The notes under the pieces were generated by a model, which was given only the letters and a program-made list of their open reading frames with translations, made no database searches and was not told where the DNA came from. 64,000 bases of DNA from Vitis vinifera (taxonomy: Eukaryota > Streptophyta > Magnoliopsida > Vitales > Vitaceae), in contig NC_081813.1 in the NCBI RefSeq assembly GCF_030704535.1, positions 6,414,501 to 6,478,500 on the forward strand, given 5' to 3'. Shown here piece by piece: positions 34,966 to 48,035 of the stretch (the stretch's first letter is position 1; the number at the start of each line of letters is the position of its first letter). The position numbers and the translations under genes are program-made.

Positions 34966-35599
34966 ATTCATTATTTTTACAAGGACAATCGGAGTCTCTT
35001 TTTACTTAAAGCAATTACACAACCACTAGAAATTTTAAATAATGTGTTGTCAATGTGAAAATATTTCAAGATTTTCTTAATATTTATTGGTTGATATATT
35101 AAAACTTTATATAGAAATTCCTATCTAAAATATAGAAAATTTTATATAAAAGGTAAAACCTATCTTAATATCTTGAAAATATTTTAAAATTTCTTAAAAT
35201 ATTGAAACTCCCATTCTATAGTTTGTGTACAAGTTCTTATATTTTAGTGTGGAAGTTTTTGTTTTTCAAAAGAATAAAAAGAAGTGTGTTAAAAAACAGT
35301 TTCAAAGGTTTTGTTTGAGAAGTGTTTTGGGAAATAATTTTAAAAATATTTTTAAAAAATTATTTGATGATATTTTTAAAAATAAAAGTTAGTTGAAAAT
35401 TTAAAATATTTTTAATATGTTTTTTTATCTTTTAAAATAATTTTTATTTATAATACTTTATTTTAAATATTTTTATAATTAATTTTTAAATATATTTTTT
35501 TAAATAAAATGAAAATAATTAAAATATGTTCCAAAAACATCTTATTTTATGTTTTTAAAGACAGAATGGATATCGAATATTGTTGGCCGTGTTGGCAAA

Positions 35600-35740
35600 T
35601 CCATCCTGACAGTCGGTCTATCGGGCATTTTCTTTCAGGCGAGGACCTGCTGACTGCTGACTGCTGACTAACCATGATCAATAAGCTCACTGACCGGGTA
35701 AGTGAGTTGACTCGGTTAGACTACTCCGCGCTGACTCTTT
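35600..35740. promoter_or_regulatory. TGAC-rich cluster upstream of the DCC gene
   Basis: Seven TGAC words in about 130 bp, including three directly repeated GCTGACT units (35649-35669) and one full W box core TTGACT near 35707. WRKY factors bind TTGAC(C/T), so some response element function is possible but unproven. Confidence 0.4.
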
Positions 35741-36036
35741 TAGGTTCAGTGGTTTGTGATTTCCCACGAAGCACTTAGCAATGTGCCACATCACAAGGAG
35801 GGCAAAGGAGGCAAAATAAAAATGCATCTCATTTTGCCCTGAAACTTGGCTATTATTACAAAGAATGCCTTTCCTAGAACCCCGTACACAAGCCATATGG
35901 GGCTACCCTCTGATGATGGGTGGTTCGCTCAATCCCGCAGGGTACCTTGGTAATTTCAGTTATGTTTCACCAATTAATTCAATATAAAAATTGTTTCTGA
36001 AAAACACTCCGCACATTTCAACTGTGTTCAACACCA

Positions 36037-38622
36037 ATGGCGCTGGCGCTGAGTGTTCCAGTAGGGTGCGCACGATTGAGAGCCTCCACGGCCGCGCGCG
36101 TTAGACCCACAGTCGTCGTCTCTGCTAACCTAGCCCCACTAAGAGGTGATGCGGTGGATTGGGTGGCGGGGACGTCGAGCTTCTTCGAACAAGACTCAAG
36201 GCCAATCATGTTGTTCGACGGTAAGGCGCATTTTAGCACACTATCACTCGTTATTCTATCTTGCTCTCAAATTCCCAAAAATTCCAAACACTCCATGCCC
36301 ATCGTTTGGGCGAGGCATGGAAATTTCCGCCCGGCGACTCCAGTCCGGTCAGACTTAGTATGCCCAGTGTTTATGCTTTTTTTTTTCTTCTTAAATTTTA
36401 TATTTTTCAATGAAGAATTTGCTTAGCTTAAAACGATGAAATTGAAATTTTCTTGTTCTTCGGCGAGAAAGTTAAAGAAATTATAAAGAATTTCAATTTC
36501 CAGGAAAGAAAATGAAAATATAGAGTTTGAAAGCTTTGTTTGTGGAGGTCTGTTGGTTGATAAAGCAAAGGTGAAGTTGATTTGAAGAACATGGTATTGT
36601 ATTATACATGGGTGGTGCTCCTTCCATACTTTGATATGTGGATTAGGAAATGCTTCTAGTCCAAGCATATTAAGGTTGCTAGAATTAAAGTTTTATTTTC
36701 CTTTACTTTTTCTTTCCTTTTACTTTTCCTCTCTATTCTCTTTCCCTCACATTTTCCCTCAAATTTTCTCGGAACCAAACATAGCCACTAAGTTTTTCTT
36801 TTTAAGTCATAAATTCTTGCTGTTGTTAAGCTTAATAGGGAACTTTGATTTCTTCGGGCCTAATCCAAATAAGGCTCTAGTTACTAAGCAATGGCTGCTA
36901 ACTATGGGTAATATTCTTTGTGTTTGCTTAACTGAAATTTGTTTCTGCAGGTGTATGCAATTTATGCAATGGTGGTGTGAGGTTTGTGCGTAATAACGAT
37001 CGAAATAGGTTGGTTTGTTTTCCCTCTCTTTATAATAATTCTTTTATGGGATTTAGAACTCGTTTGTGAGTGATTCCAGTTAAATTGCTTTGATCTGTAG
37101 TACTTTCATTAGAAACACTTTTTAAGAATCACTGGTGTTTGGATATGAACTAAAAAAAGTGTTTTGATAATGTTTTTTATAATATATTATATATAGCAAG
37201 ATGGTGATTTTTGGAAGAATCACTTATCAAGTAATTTTTCAAACATCTAATTTTTGTAAGAAAGCATTTTCAAGCATTAGAAAGCATTTTTAGTGATTTT
37301 CAAAATCACTCCCAACCGGGTTGTTGATGATATTAACCTTTAAAACTATTAGAACAAGCAAACCTCTACTTTTATTTGCATGCATATAAATATAAGAAGG
37401 GAGCCAAGTATGATCCCACTTGTTACATTTCATTAGGAAAAAAAATAAAAAATGAAGGAATGATTTGTTGATTTCAGAAAACTTAAAGAATGACAGTCTA
37501 GCAGACAATGCAGAATGCACGCAGGAAAGGGAAAATCTTCAAATTAAATGATTCAACATCATCCAATCATGACAACGACTTTTGGTTGACTGTTTTCATA
37601 GTAGTCCTTCACCAAAAAACATGTTATTTTTCCTGATATGGTGCTGGAGAACAATGATTGGCTTCTATGACTTGAATATGAGTCGTTCCTCTGAATTTTT
37701 ATACAAGCTTCTTCTACATGTTCCATTTTAATACTTTCAAGAACATAATCCTGAGTAAAGACAAGTATACTGAGTTGGGTATTGCAAAATAATGATTTAA
37801 TGATTCTGCATGTTTATATCTATCATGAGTACCAATAACTGCTTCAACATGTTTAAGACTATCAATATCAATTGCTTTTGCTTCTTTATTTCATTATTGG
37901 CAGGAGTATAAGGTTTGAAGCCCTCCAGAGTGAAGCAGGCAAGAAACTCTTGAGGAGATCAGGAAGAGCTCCTGATGATATTTCAAGTGTTGTACTCGTT
38001 GAAAAAGAAAGGTAAAACAGGTTTCTTTTGTAGTAAACTTCCAATTAAGATGAACAGCATGAAGATCTCCAAAATGCTGGTTTGAATTCCATTGCTAAGC
38101 AGTACATTTTCCTTGATGCTCTGTCTGGCTGCAAAGATGACAGGGGAAGAGCAAAATACAAGGGAACTCATCAACAGCTGTTCCATGCCAACTGATGTTT
38201 TCAATTTTCTTCCTTTCGTCCATCTTCTGAGCAACCAAACAGAGCACTATGAAATTTTCAAGGAGGAAATGATGATTTTTTATTAAGAAAGACTGCATGA
38301 GGAAAGTAACAATTTCATGGTGTGTCAGGTCATATATCAAGTCAGAAGCTGTCCTGAAGATCATGGAATACATTGATTTACCGTTTCCCCAGTTAGCATT
38401 CTTTCTACAGTTTGTACCTTTGTAAGTCATCCCTTTTCTGCTCATAGTTTTTCTGTTCTTAAATTTTTGAAGCTAATGAAAGCAGCCACAGATACATCTA
38501 TGATTACACTACATCCTGTAATGTTTGTTTGCAGGTTTATACGGGATTTCGCATATGACAATGTTGCAAACAACCGTTACTCGTTGTTTGGACGGTCTGA
38601 CTCATGTGAGATTATAGAATAG
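36037..38622 (+). CDS. DCC-family thiol-disulfide oxidoreductase-like protein (At1g52590-like)
   Basis: The five exons are 36037-36220, 36951-37008, 37904-38011, 38329-38421 and 38535-38622. They join to 531 nt, or 176 residues plus stop. All borders are GT-AG and all phases agree. The product is a DCC family member (DUF393), named for its D-x-x-C-x-x-C motif. The motif reads [14 protein letters not shown] with Asp61, Cys64 and Cys67, and is split by intron 1. Downstream landmarks are [50 protein letters not shown] and RYSLFGRSD near the end. The family is thought to act in thiol redox chemistry, but substrates are poorly known. The first ~45 residues are Arg/Ala/Val-rich and nearly lack acidic residues, so plastid or mitochondrial import is likely. 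The gene is divergent from SEC11 and convergent with the rhomboid gene. Position and family fit At1g52590. Confidence 0.93.
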
Positions 38623-39661
38623 TCCAAAAATTATGCTCTTTTGTATGTGTATATGTGTGTATATTTCAGAATTATGAAATGATTGATTTTGATTTTGTCG
38701 GCTCAAATATTTTTGGTTGAAACAGAATGAAACTGGGATTGTAATTACTGGTTGGGATTCTCTATGTATACAGACGGGCTTATAATTACTCATTAGTATT
38801 TTTAAGATCGTTTCTATGGTAGTTTCCTGAATTTTCTGAAAAGAGGAACAACTGTTAGGGTTTTGTTTTATTGCCCTGCTATTGCTTCTTGTATATGTGT
38901 GATTCGATTGAACAAATACATTAGTTCTCTGTGCAATTTCCGTTCGATTTCTTTCTTCTCTTTGTTGTGTTAGTTAACCTCTTAACAAGTAAGATAATTG
39001 CAATTGTTCACAATCTATTAGCTGTTACTGCTGATATTATTCTATGATGCCAACTTCACCCTATCATGGTAACCTAGAAATTCTTTGTTTTGTTTTATTT
39101 GTAGCTATTGTACCTTGGTTTTTTATTTTTTTTATTTATTTTTCCATTTATTTACTTTTGTTTTAGCTTTTATTCAAGGGATGTTCCTGAAAGAAGTGTC
39201 TGTCTTGGGTAGTGAGGTGTCATTACTAACAATATTACTGCGAAATTCAGTATATGCTAGTCTAGGAATTTCTATATTAGAGATGAAAACACAAATTATG
39301 AATAAATGATTTAGTAAAATACTATTTTACATAATCCTTTGTTGGCATTTGGAGAGTTTCAATCAGTCAGTTTTCCCTATATCTATACTAATGAGCCAGA
39401 TGGATTTAGGTTTAGCAGGTCACACTGTTTTCCAATCCAGAAAAGCTTCCGGGTGTTGGGTTTTCATTTGCTTTTCACTTCAGCTATTCCCATAGAATGT
39501 GTACACCTTAAAAGGAAAAAACATACACTTGAAACAACAATCTGTTGTTTATATGCATGCATAGATGGATATCTTCTATTGCTCTTACCTTCTGTGCTTA
39601 CACATTGGGATTGGGGCTTGCTAACAGTGAGTTGATAGTAGAAGAAAGCATGGTATCAGTT
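38623..39661. other. Convergent intergenic region between DCC and rhomboid genes
   Basis: The 3' UTRs of both genes probably lie here. Short frames (such as 39085-39309 and 39339-39635) show no domains and look accidental. Nothing else is seen. Confidence 0.45.
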
Positions 39662-42600
39662 TTAAGATAGCTGAAAATTGAACAACTTTACCAAGCATAA
39701 TGCAAATCTGTCAAAAAGGCAAAATGGAGCTCAAGTTAGAATATATCTGATGTGAAAACTTAAACTAGTACATCCAATGAAGAAAACTTAGTGGTTTACC
39801 CGAAAATTAAGGCAACTAAAGCTGCAACCCATAACAGATATTGATACCATTTGTGCTTGGATTTCACACGTTTTCCATCATATCCAGGAGGAATGTACTT
39901 GCGACTTACGTATCCATATTGAGGGCGGACTAAAAGAATGAATCCCAGGAGAAATCCTGAAAGAAATCCTCCAATATGGGCAGAACTATCCACATGAGGG
40001 AGAAAACCAACAGCCAAATTTAAGACAACGACGAACATGAGAGTCATCAGGGCTGCACACTGCACACACAAATGTTGGAACCTATTCACATGAAAAGGTC
40101 TTTCATATAATATCTAAAGGAATATAGCAGTGAATTAGTATGAACTTATTGCGGATTTAGGTTTCAGGTATTCTATTTGATAATTAGAACATTAGAATTT
40201 GCACAATTTCCACATTAGTCACTACACCGAGTAAAACAGAGGAGAGCTTCAATCATGTGAAGATTATGAAAGTGAAAGGGTATCCTTAGGACAGCAGCTC
40301 AAATCTTACTTTGGCCTCATTTGGGATAGCTTCTTAGTTTCAGCTTTAGCTGGAAGTAAGCCAAAGTCAGACTTTTTATAGGGTAATATTGGTCTTATAA
40401 AAGTTTTATGAAACATAAAAGAGCTTCTTGCAGAAGACAAAGTAGAGTTTTTACAAGAAACAACATTTATCTAGTTTTTACATTCAAATCTTTTTTAAAC
40501 CATAAACTCTTTGGACAGAATTAGTCAAACAGGTATAGGAATTTGTATTGAGCTTAAAAAAGTGCTTTTGATTTTTCAGAATTCAATCCAAACCGGACCA
40601 TAGTATCTTGACTGTTATGTTATAAGATGGACTTGAATATCCAACTCAGATCATTCAATTTTGATGAGTTTCAGCTGGGCAAAAAGTATTTAGGAGAGAG
40701 AGTCCATTCCAGAATCAATATATTACTTGTTAACACCCAAGTCTGGTTATTCTCTAGGCTGGTCATCTGAATTTTAATACACCCTACCCGGTACTTTGTG
40801 AGTCTCAACTATGTTTATGCTCAGAGAATTGGTGAAACAGAGATTACCTTATTTGCGTAGATTGTCCAGTTCATGAAGAGTTCAGAAAGCATGGCTCCTA
40901 ACAGCCCAAAAAGTGCACCGGATGCACCCACTGATATGGATTTCTGAAGATGAAGAGCAGATAACAAGCTTCCCCCAAAACCAGAAATCACGTACAAGAG
41001 GCCTATTCTCACTGCAAATCCAAGTAGTTCAAATCAGTGAAATATTGATAAGGTAAAAGCACAGTGGTATCTACATCTACATCTCAAGTTCTTACAAAAT
41101 CCAAACTCCTGTTCTAGCTTGACTCCAATAAACAGAAGGCTCAACATGTTGGCGATTAAATGGATGGCTCCGGCGTGAAGCCAGATGCATGACACAAGGC
41201 GCCATTCCTCTCCTTCCTGCACCACAAGTTTCTTCTCCAGGGCTCCTAGTTTTTCCAGCCTGCAAAAATTAAGATGGCATGTGGTTACTCATATTTAAAC
41301 ATGTGCAGTTGACTTCTATTATTCATTTTGGTATACATTATTAGCTTAGGCCTAAGTTTAATATTTTGTCTTTACAGGTGCAGCGCTCAGGAGCCCATCA
41401 CTGGAAGATCATGTTTTAAATACTGGAATAGAGAACAGATAATGAAAATGATAAAGAGAGATGATAGTTTTTGATTCAAGAGTGTATTTGATAGTGATTT
41501 AAAAAAATATTTTTAGTCTTTTTAATACTTATAAAATTTTTTTAAGTGTTAGAAGAACTAGATACGTTTCTTAGAATTATTACTTTAAAAAGCATTTCAA
41601 ATATTTTTAATACTTGAATGATAATTTTTTTCAAGTATTTGAAATATTAAAAGCGTTTCTTAGAATTACTACCAAATGAGCTCTTAAGTGTGTGTTTGAC
41701 AGTGATTCTGAGAAGTGTTTCTAGTCTTTTTAATACTTGAAAAATAAAAAATTTCAAGTATTAAAAGATTAGGAACACTTTATAGGATTATTGTCAAACG
41801 CACTCTAAATGGAGTCTTATAATGTATTTGATAATATTCTTACTCGAAATGTTTTTTCTAGAAGTATTTTCAGAAGAATTACCTATCAAACGATTTTTTT
41901 AGAAAACAATAAAAGTGATTTTTCAACGCTAAAAGTGATTTTTCAATATTACAAGTAATTTTTTTAGATTTTTAAAAATATCTCCTAAATTTTATTAAAT
42001 ACTTAATTTTTGTCAAAAAATATTTTTTAAGCTAAAAACACTTTCTAAAATCATAAGGGACTCTTTATTGATTTGGATAAGAGATAGTAGGAAGGGGAGA
42101 CATGAAGATGAAGGTTTTGTTTATGAACGTACTGTATTTGATAAATTAATTTGAATTAATGAAATGATTTTAATTATATTTGATAAAATAACTTGATAAT
42201 AAATCTAAGCTTTTTTGTTTAAATCCTTTAGCAATTTCAACATCATATTAATCTTTATCATAATGGTCAATTATTTTCTTCATTGTGTGTCTCATAAACT
42301 CATTGTTTAGCATTAATAAAGGTAAGTATGTGAAATTGGATGGTTGTGAAAAAATTAAGACCCTATTTGGTAATTGTTTTTCAAAAGGATTTTCTGTTCT
42401 TTAGAAAAAAAAAAAGGAAAATAAGTTTGATAATTAGAAACTATTTTTTGTTTTTTATTCTTAAAAACATAAAACATTGTGTTTTTAAATAATTTCTTTT
42501 ACTTGTTTTCATTTGTTTTTTGAGACTTATTTTAAAAAATAATTATACAAATATGAAGAATGATTAAAAATAAAACACGAGTTTTCCTAAAAATGTAAAT

Positions 42601-44232
42601 TTGTAAGATTTGAATTCAACATGTATATTATACTTTTTTAACACCCTCCTCCTCTGCATCTCCACACCCTCTACACCCACACTTGGAGAGAGACAATTAA
42701 ATGCAAATAATTCTTTTGGATTTACAAACAAGTAAATAAGGAAATAAATATGTAAATTATGGAGAGACAACTTAAATGCATGACATACGGTCAAACTAAG
42801 TTTCGATACCATGTTGAACTATCAATTTTTTTTTTAAAAAAATTAAACTTGCAAGATTTGAGTTCAATATGTATATCACACTCTTAACAAAGGGATGTCA
42901 CTCAAATTACTAAAACAAAAGTCTATTATTGCTTTTTCATAACCTTTCCTCTTGAAGGATATTAAATGAAGTTAATGTTTAAGAATAGGTCACGAGGACA
43001 AAAACATTCTATGGTTAATGTCTAAGAATAGGTTGGGAAAACAAGACATTCCTCTTGCTCAAAATTGGGATTGACTTGATCGATAGAGAGGGATCACTTT
43101 GAACAATCTTCTCTAACATTTTTCTTGCATATTCGGGAAAGAAAATCTATAGAGAATGCCTAAAGTTGTTATAGAGTCATGAAAAGCCAGAACACCCATT
43201 CTTCTCCATTTAAAACGTGATTTTATCATTGGAAAAGCTCTAAAAAAGATTATAGTTTAAAACAAATTTTTTAATTAAAAATTACAATAAAAGAGTTCGG
43301 TCAAGAAACTAAACATCTCTTTGAGAATGTTTATATTTTAAGTACTTTTAGTTGAAATATTTTCTCTAACAACTTTTTTAGAAAAATTATTTATCAACTA
43401 CTCATTTAGAAAGTACTATAAGCGATTTTTTTTTTAAAATTTTTTGAAATGCTTTCTAAATTTGGTTAAACTCTTATTTTTTTCTCTAAAAATGTTTTAT
43501 TTTCAAGAAAAAAAGAAAAGAAATCTAAAAGCTATTCCAAACAGACTCTAATGCATAAACCGAAAAGTGGGTAGGAACAATTGCATCAAATGGGACCTCA
43601 GCTTCTTTAATTTTTATTCAACAATTGAAACCTAGTTGGAGTTCCACAGAGTCAGTCAAACATAAATTTAGAGTTCATTTAAAAGTAATTTCAGGAAACA
43701 TTTTTAATCTTTTTAAAACTTGAAAACTTTTTGTCATTTAACTATTAAAAAGGTTAGAAATGTTTTCTAGATTACCAAACGCAATCTTAGTTTCCTCGCT
43801 TATTAGACTACCAAGAAGAAGAAAGGGATATATTTTAGCTTTATAAAGAAATAAAAGAAAAAAAAGGAAAAATCAAAAGCACCCATTTTCTAGAACCAAC
43901 AAAAATGACGAAAACTAAGATAGATAACATAAAGAATAAGAATGGAAGGCTTACGTGGTGGGGGAAGGGCCAAAGAGTGGGTTTTCAGATAGGGGCTGGA
44001 AAGAAAACCTTCCCAAATATGAGTTGAACACGCATCGATCCGCCCCAGTCTTCTCCGGGCAATTATTCACATACATGCTATACACGAATGTCGCCACATT
44101 AGCCATGAAGAAGACCGGCACCAGCCACGGGAACCACGACTTGGGTGGTGGCGGGCACGGTCGGGCCTGAGGTCGAGCAGCCACTTGGTGGGCGGCCGCC
44201 TCTATATCCCCCGGAGTTTTACTCTTCCCCAT
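39662..44232 (-). CDS. RBL5: Rhomboid-family intramembrane serine protease (At1g52580 / RBL5-like)
   Basis: The five exons in transcript order are 43955-44232, 41096-41259, 40848-41011, 39800-40059 and 39662-39707. They give 303 residues plus stop. A cytosolic Pro-rich N terminus leads to the first membrane helix ([20 protein letters not shown]). Then come the rhomboid WR motif ([21 protein letters not shown]), the catalytic Ser178 in VGASGALFG, and the catalytic His230 in [11 protein letters not shown]. Both active-site residues are present, so it should be an active protease; plant relatives are placed in Golgi or endomembranes. The start is the ATG at 44232, because the longer upstream frame begins only with GTG. 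The last exon is inferred: exon 4 would otherwise stop right at its GTAAAC donor, giving 289 residues. The spliced end ([11 protein letters not shown]) looks like the hydrophobic tail seen in relatives. Intron 1 is 2.7 kb and repeat-filled. Confidence 0.92.
41260..43954. repeat. Repeat-rich intron 1 of the rhomboid gene
   Basis: Contains foldback-type repeats at about 41479-41693, 41692-41812 and 43665-43792. It also holds members of a second family with (A/T)TTTGATA-TATT and AAGCTAAAAACACTTT-like words at 41815-42060 and 43320-43555, and an AT-rich repeat at 42355-42545. No coding exon is apparent. Confidence 0.6.
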
Positions 44233-44928
44233 TGAGGAAGAGTGCGTGATACGCCTACTCAGGTCACCAGCGCAGCCGCTGCTACTGTGCACCGGTTGTT
44301 ATGGGGGAAGAGAGGAAGGAAGAAGATACAAAAACAGAATTTGTATTTTGGCCGAGGTTGGTGGGTAATGAACGAGTCTACGGACTTTTGGAAGTTAAGT
44401 TCGGTACTTTTCCCCCCACAATAAGGGCGGTTAAGCAACCTAATTCTCCTTTTGAACTTTGAAAGGACAGCAGCTTCATATGGGCTAGTGATGATTTTCA
44501 ATGGGTAATACTAAACTTGTAGCTACCTCCACAATATTTGTAGCTAGAAACTACTTTAATCAAGAAAAAAATTATTGACATTTTTGTTATAACCATAAAC
44601 TATATCAATTACTTCAGTACTACCCTTTAATTCAAAATTTTAACTAATTATTTGCATTTTTTATTCCTATAATATTTATGGATATTTGTAACACAATATT
44701 AATTTTTTCATATATAATTGATGTCATCCAATTTACTTGTATAAAATATATATACACATATTTAGAATACTTAATTGTATGTTTAGCCTTGAGTAAGTTT
44801 ATTTAAATACATATGCTTTTTTTTATATTAAAATATTCATAAATATTAGTTACATATTATGTTGAACCTTATGAACTTTAGTTTGTAGTTTTAGACATTT
44901 ATAATGACAATTATTTATCATGAACCTT
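44233..44928. other. Upstream region of the rhomboid gene
   Basis: 44233-44520 is likely the 5' UTR and promoter, with a GC-rich segment. The rest is AT-rich and has no gene. Confidence 0.4.
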
Positions 44929-45252
44929 ATGACCATGTGTTGATTTCTAATGGATTTTCCTATCAATGATGATGATAAATGTATTTACTATAAACTTGGA
45001 AAGAACATATATGTCATCATTTGCTTATATGTAAATGATATATTAAGTTTTAGAACTACCCTAAAAGTTGTTAGTGAGGCTAAAAGATTCTTAGAGTCTA
45101 ACTTTGATATGAAAGACCTAAGCAAAGAAGAGGTGATTTTAGAAAGAACTAGAACACGTATCGGGCTTAAACTTTCACAAGAACACTATATTGATAAAAC
45201 CGCAAGGAAGTTTAAATATCATGATTGCAAACTAGAGTTGACACTTACTTAA
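44929..45252 (+). pseudogene. Copia reverse transcriptase fragment
   Basis: A 100-residue frame (from 44950) with the Copia reverse-transcriptase palm: DKCIYYKLGKNIYVIICLYV followed by ND where the active site has DD, then RFLESNFDMKDL and the SQEHYIDKTARKFKYHDC segment. One frameshift near 44958 separates it from an upstream DHVLISNGFS piece. No other domains of this element are present on this strand nearby. Confidence 0.85.
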
Positions 45253-45299
45253 TGGTCTTAGCTCCTAGTTGAAGAAAAATAAAGAACATAGTGTGTAAT

Positions 45300-47400
45300 A
45301 GTCATATATATCATTGAGGCACAATGTTGTGTAATAGTTGCTTGAGAAGGGGCTCAACCTGCACGCCATGCTTTCTAAAGGCTATATGTTGACTGGTTTC
45401 ATCCTGCCATGGACTCATTAGAGACACAACTCCAACTCCCAACCAGTTTGTGTAGGAGTGGCCAAGTCTCCTCTTCATAGTTAAGTCATCAATTAGCGAC
45501 AAGCTCCCTAAACTTAATCGGGTCGACATGCCTGAACTTCAAAGAATCTTCCAACAACACCTACATGCCTAATTCCTAGAGCATGATCCCCACTTCATTA
45601 TGCCTGACCAACCAACATGTTCTTCTTGATAAACATTTCCGCTATGGTCACAAACACTAAACAAATAGTCTGTGACATTCTCTCTCACTCATCTCGTACA
45701 CCCAAAATCTTCTATCCGATGACTTGAATTATGATCTTGGCACTCCAAAGTGTGGGCTTTGGAAGAGAAAAACTCTTGGCTCTCACTTTTTCTCTTTTTC
45801 TCTTGAGGTGGAAGATAAAGTCATTAGAAAACCTTAACCCATAAAGGGGTACTTATAGGGTTGCCCATTGGGCTTAAGTGACTTAAGCCCATCAAGACTT
45901 GAATTACTTAATCTAGCCCAAAATGGGTCATAATTGATTAGTTAATCATATAGGGCCATCCAATTAATCAATTAGCCAAATCCAGAGTCCTTATTCATTA
46001 TCCCCTATGCAACTTTGCATAATTACCACAATGCCTTTATGCACAAGAATAAACTTAGAGCCAATCTAACCCTTATAAATCGGGCCATCATAGTATATGA
46101 GCTCACAACGAGGACTATTGGGACCCATAGGAGTATTGGCTCCTTCAGAATCCAATTTTGAAGTTGATTCAACATTCCACTAAAGAGAATTAGCTACACT
46201 CTAGTACCTTATGTAAATAACAATGAGATAAAGTATGAATCCGTGACTTACTATCCACTGCATGTAGACTCTCCATGAACTAGTGTTTGTAATCTAACAA
46301 GGTAGTGCTATTACATATCAAGATTATCTTTCAGATCATTGAGTTACATATCCCACTTATTATGTGATCAATTAACATACCCTGATTGTAAGGAGCATAT
46401 ATCAAATTCTATTAAAGGAATTACTATAGCCACATGTTTCATGATCACATGTCCTTTGAATCACCCAAGGGAATACACTGCCTCAATCCCATGAGATATC
46501 ATGATACCTTTATTGAGAATACATATTGCCACCGACTTCATCAATAATGACCTATTCTATAGAGATATATGACCACTTTAGGGTTTTACTTATAGGTCAA
46601 AGTCACCTGTTGATTTCGGCACAAACTCAATATCTTCTTAAGATTAAGAGTCAATGCACTATAGTAGTTAGATGAATCATGACAATTAATAGCCTTGTGT
46701 CATAATTCACCATAGGCCCTATCCAGTGTGCATAACATACACTAGTGTGTACTCACTATAAGAAGCCCTTCTTGACGACCAAGACAAACCATCCTTCCCA
46801 TTAGGAGGTGATGTACTACAATCTCTACTAGATTCTTGAAATCCATGAATTGATAATGGACAACTTATAGGGTGGTGATCTACTATTGCAAATTCACCAT
46901 CTGTAATTGAAACTCATCCATCTCATCAAGTTGACATCGACATTGAGGCACATGAAGATGGATTATAGCGAGAGGGCTTTGATACCAATTGATAAAATGG
47001 AAGCATAGAATAAACTCGTAGTCCGTTGATTTATGCAAAATACCAGGAAACAAGGGTGGGAGTAATTCGTTGATTCAAAGAATACTGAAAAACAAGTAAA
47101 GTAGGAAAGAATAATCTTTGACATTTTTATTGGAAAAAAAACCTACATCATAAAACTATCAATCCTATTTAAATAGACCATTTAAAATTCAAAATAAAAG
47201 AAACTATCTCTATCTATAATTGGAGAAGGAAAACAACCCTAACTTTACTAAAATAAAGGAAACATTCCTTATCTAAAATTATAATTGAAAACCAATCCTA
47301 CCTTAACTAAAGCAAAAAAACAATAAAATAGGGAAATAAACTTGAGTCTTGTCCATATGTACTACATTATGAGCACCTTGAAAGTAGTGGTTGGTTACAC
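45300..47400 (-). mobile_element. LTR-retrotransposon-like sequence, minus strand, non-coding
   Basis: No frames with domains. On the minus strand 46800-45840 aligns with 56180-56620 read on the plus strand: shared words include CATTAGGATG, GTGAA-CATGACA, TGTGC-GAAATCAA, GGGCTTAAGTGACTTAAGCC-like ends and a GGGTA-TTATA promoter-like end. TGGTATCAAAGCC on the minus strand (46975-46987) resembles a tRNA-Met primer-binding site. Together these suggest LTR-type DNA, perhaps of a non-autonomous element, but the domain order is unclear and the ends are approximate. Confidence 0.5.
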
Positions 47401-47547
47401 TCTTTAACCCAACATTAGTTGATCCAGATGTGGCTATGCCTAAAATCAAGGTATAAGCATCCTACATAGCATATGGATGAAGTCTGGGAATCATCAACAA
47501 TAAAATCGAAGGAGTAATTAACAAGATAATCAAGTAGTTGTTTAAGT

Positions 47548-47574
47548 AAAAAATAACAAAATAACAAAATAACA
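47548..47574. repeat. (AATAAC)n-like short repeat
   Basis: AAAATAACAAAATAACAAAATAACAA: three adjacent 9-base units. Confidence 0.7.
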
Positions 47575-47924
47575 ATTAGTAGCAAAGTAATCTAAAAATT
47601 TTCTTTTTGGCTAGAAAAAGCATTCCACAATACTTTCATAAATTATCTTTTTGTTTAGTTAAAGGACAAAATTGGATACATCTAAAATGTTGAATGTGTG
47701 GTAAAATTTATGTTGTTTGATGATGATACTAACAAATGAGATTAAGATAAGTATAAACAAATAGAATAGAGATACAAACAAATGAGACTTGAAAGTACAC
47801 ATGTGACAACACCTGATTAGTTATTCATTATCGATATAATAATGAAAAAAATATTGTTTAGTACCATAGTTTTACCAATAACTAATTAACTCACTCACCT
47901 TCTCTCTTTCTTTCATTCTATCTC

Positions 47925-48008
<84 letters not shown>

Positions 48009-48035
48009 TATATATATATATATATAGATATATAT
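47925..48035. repeat. Compound microsatellite (CT)n(TA)n
   Basis: A long uninterrupted CT run to about 47977 changes directly into TA repeats broken by two AGA units. Translated, it yields only low-complexity RERERE/IYIYIY, so the overlapping frame is not a gene. Confidence 0.95.

Larger units (their letters stand above)
33762..36036. other. Divergent intergenic region between SEC11 and the DCC gene
   Basis: A bidirectional promoter region of 2.3 kb. 33762-33890 is the SEC11 5' flank. 33890-35570 is very AT-rich with a foldback repeat at 34841-34965 and related AT-rich words to 35540. 35580-36036 is GC-richer and is the likely DCC promoter, with the TGAC cluster listed separately. Confidence 0.6.

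Noticed and set aside
44233..44292. Longer rhomboid N terminus beginning at 44292
   Set aside because: That frame begins with GTG, not ATG. The first ATG is at 44232, and the added residues have no known role.
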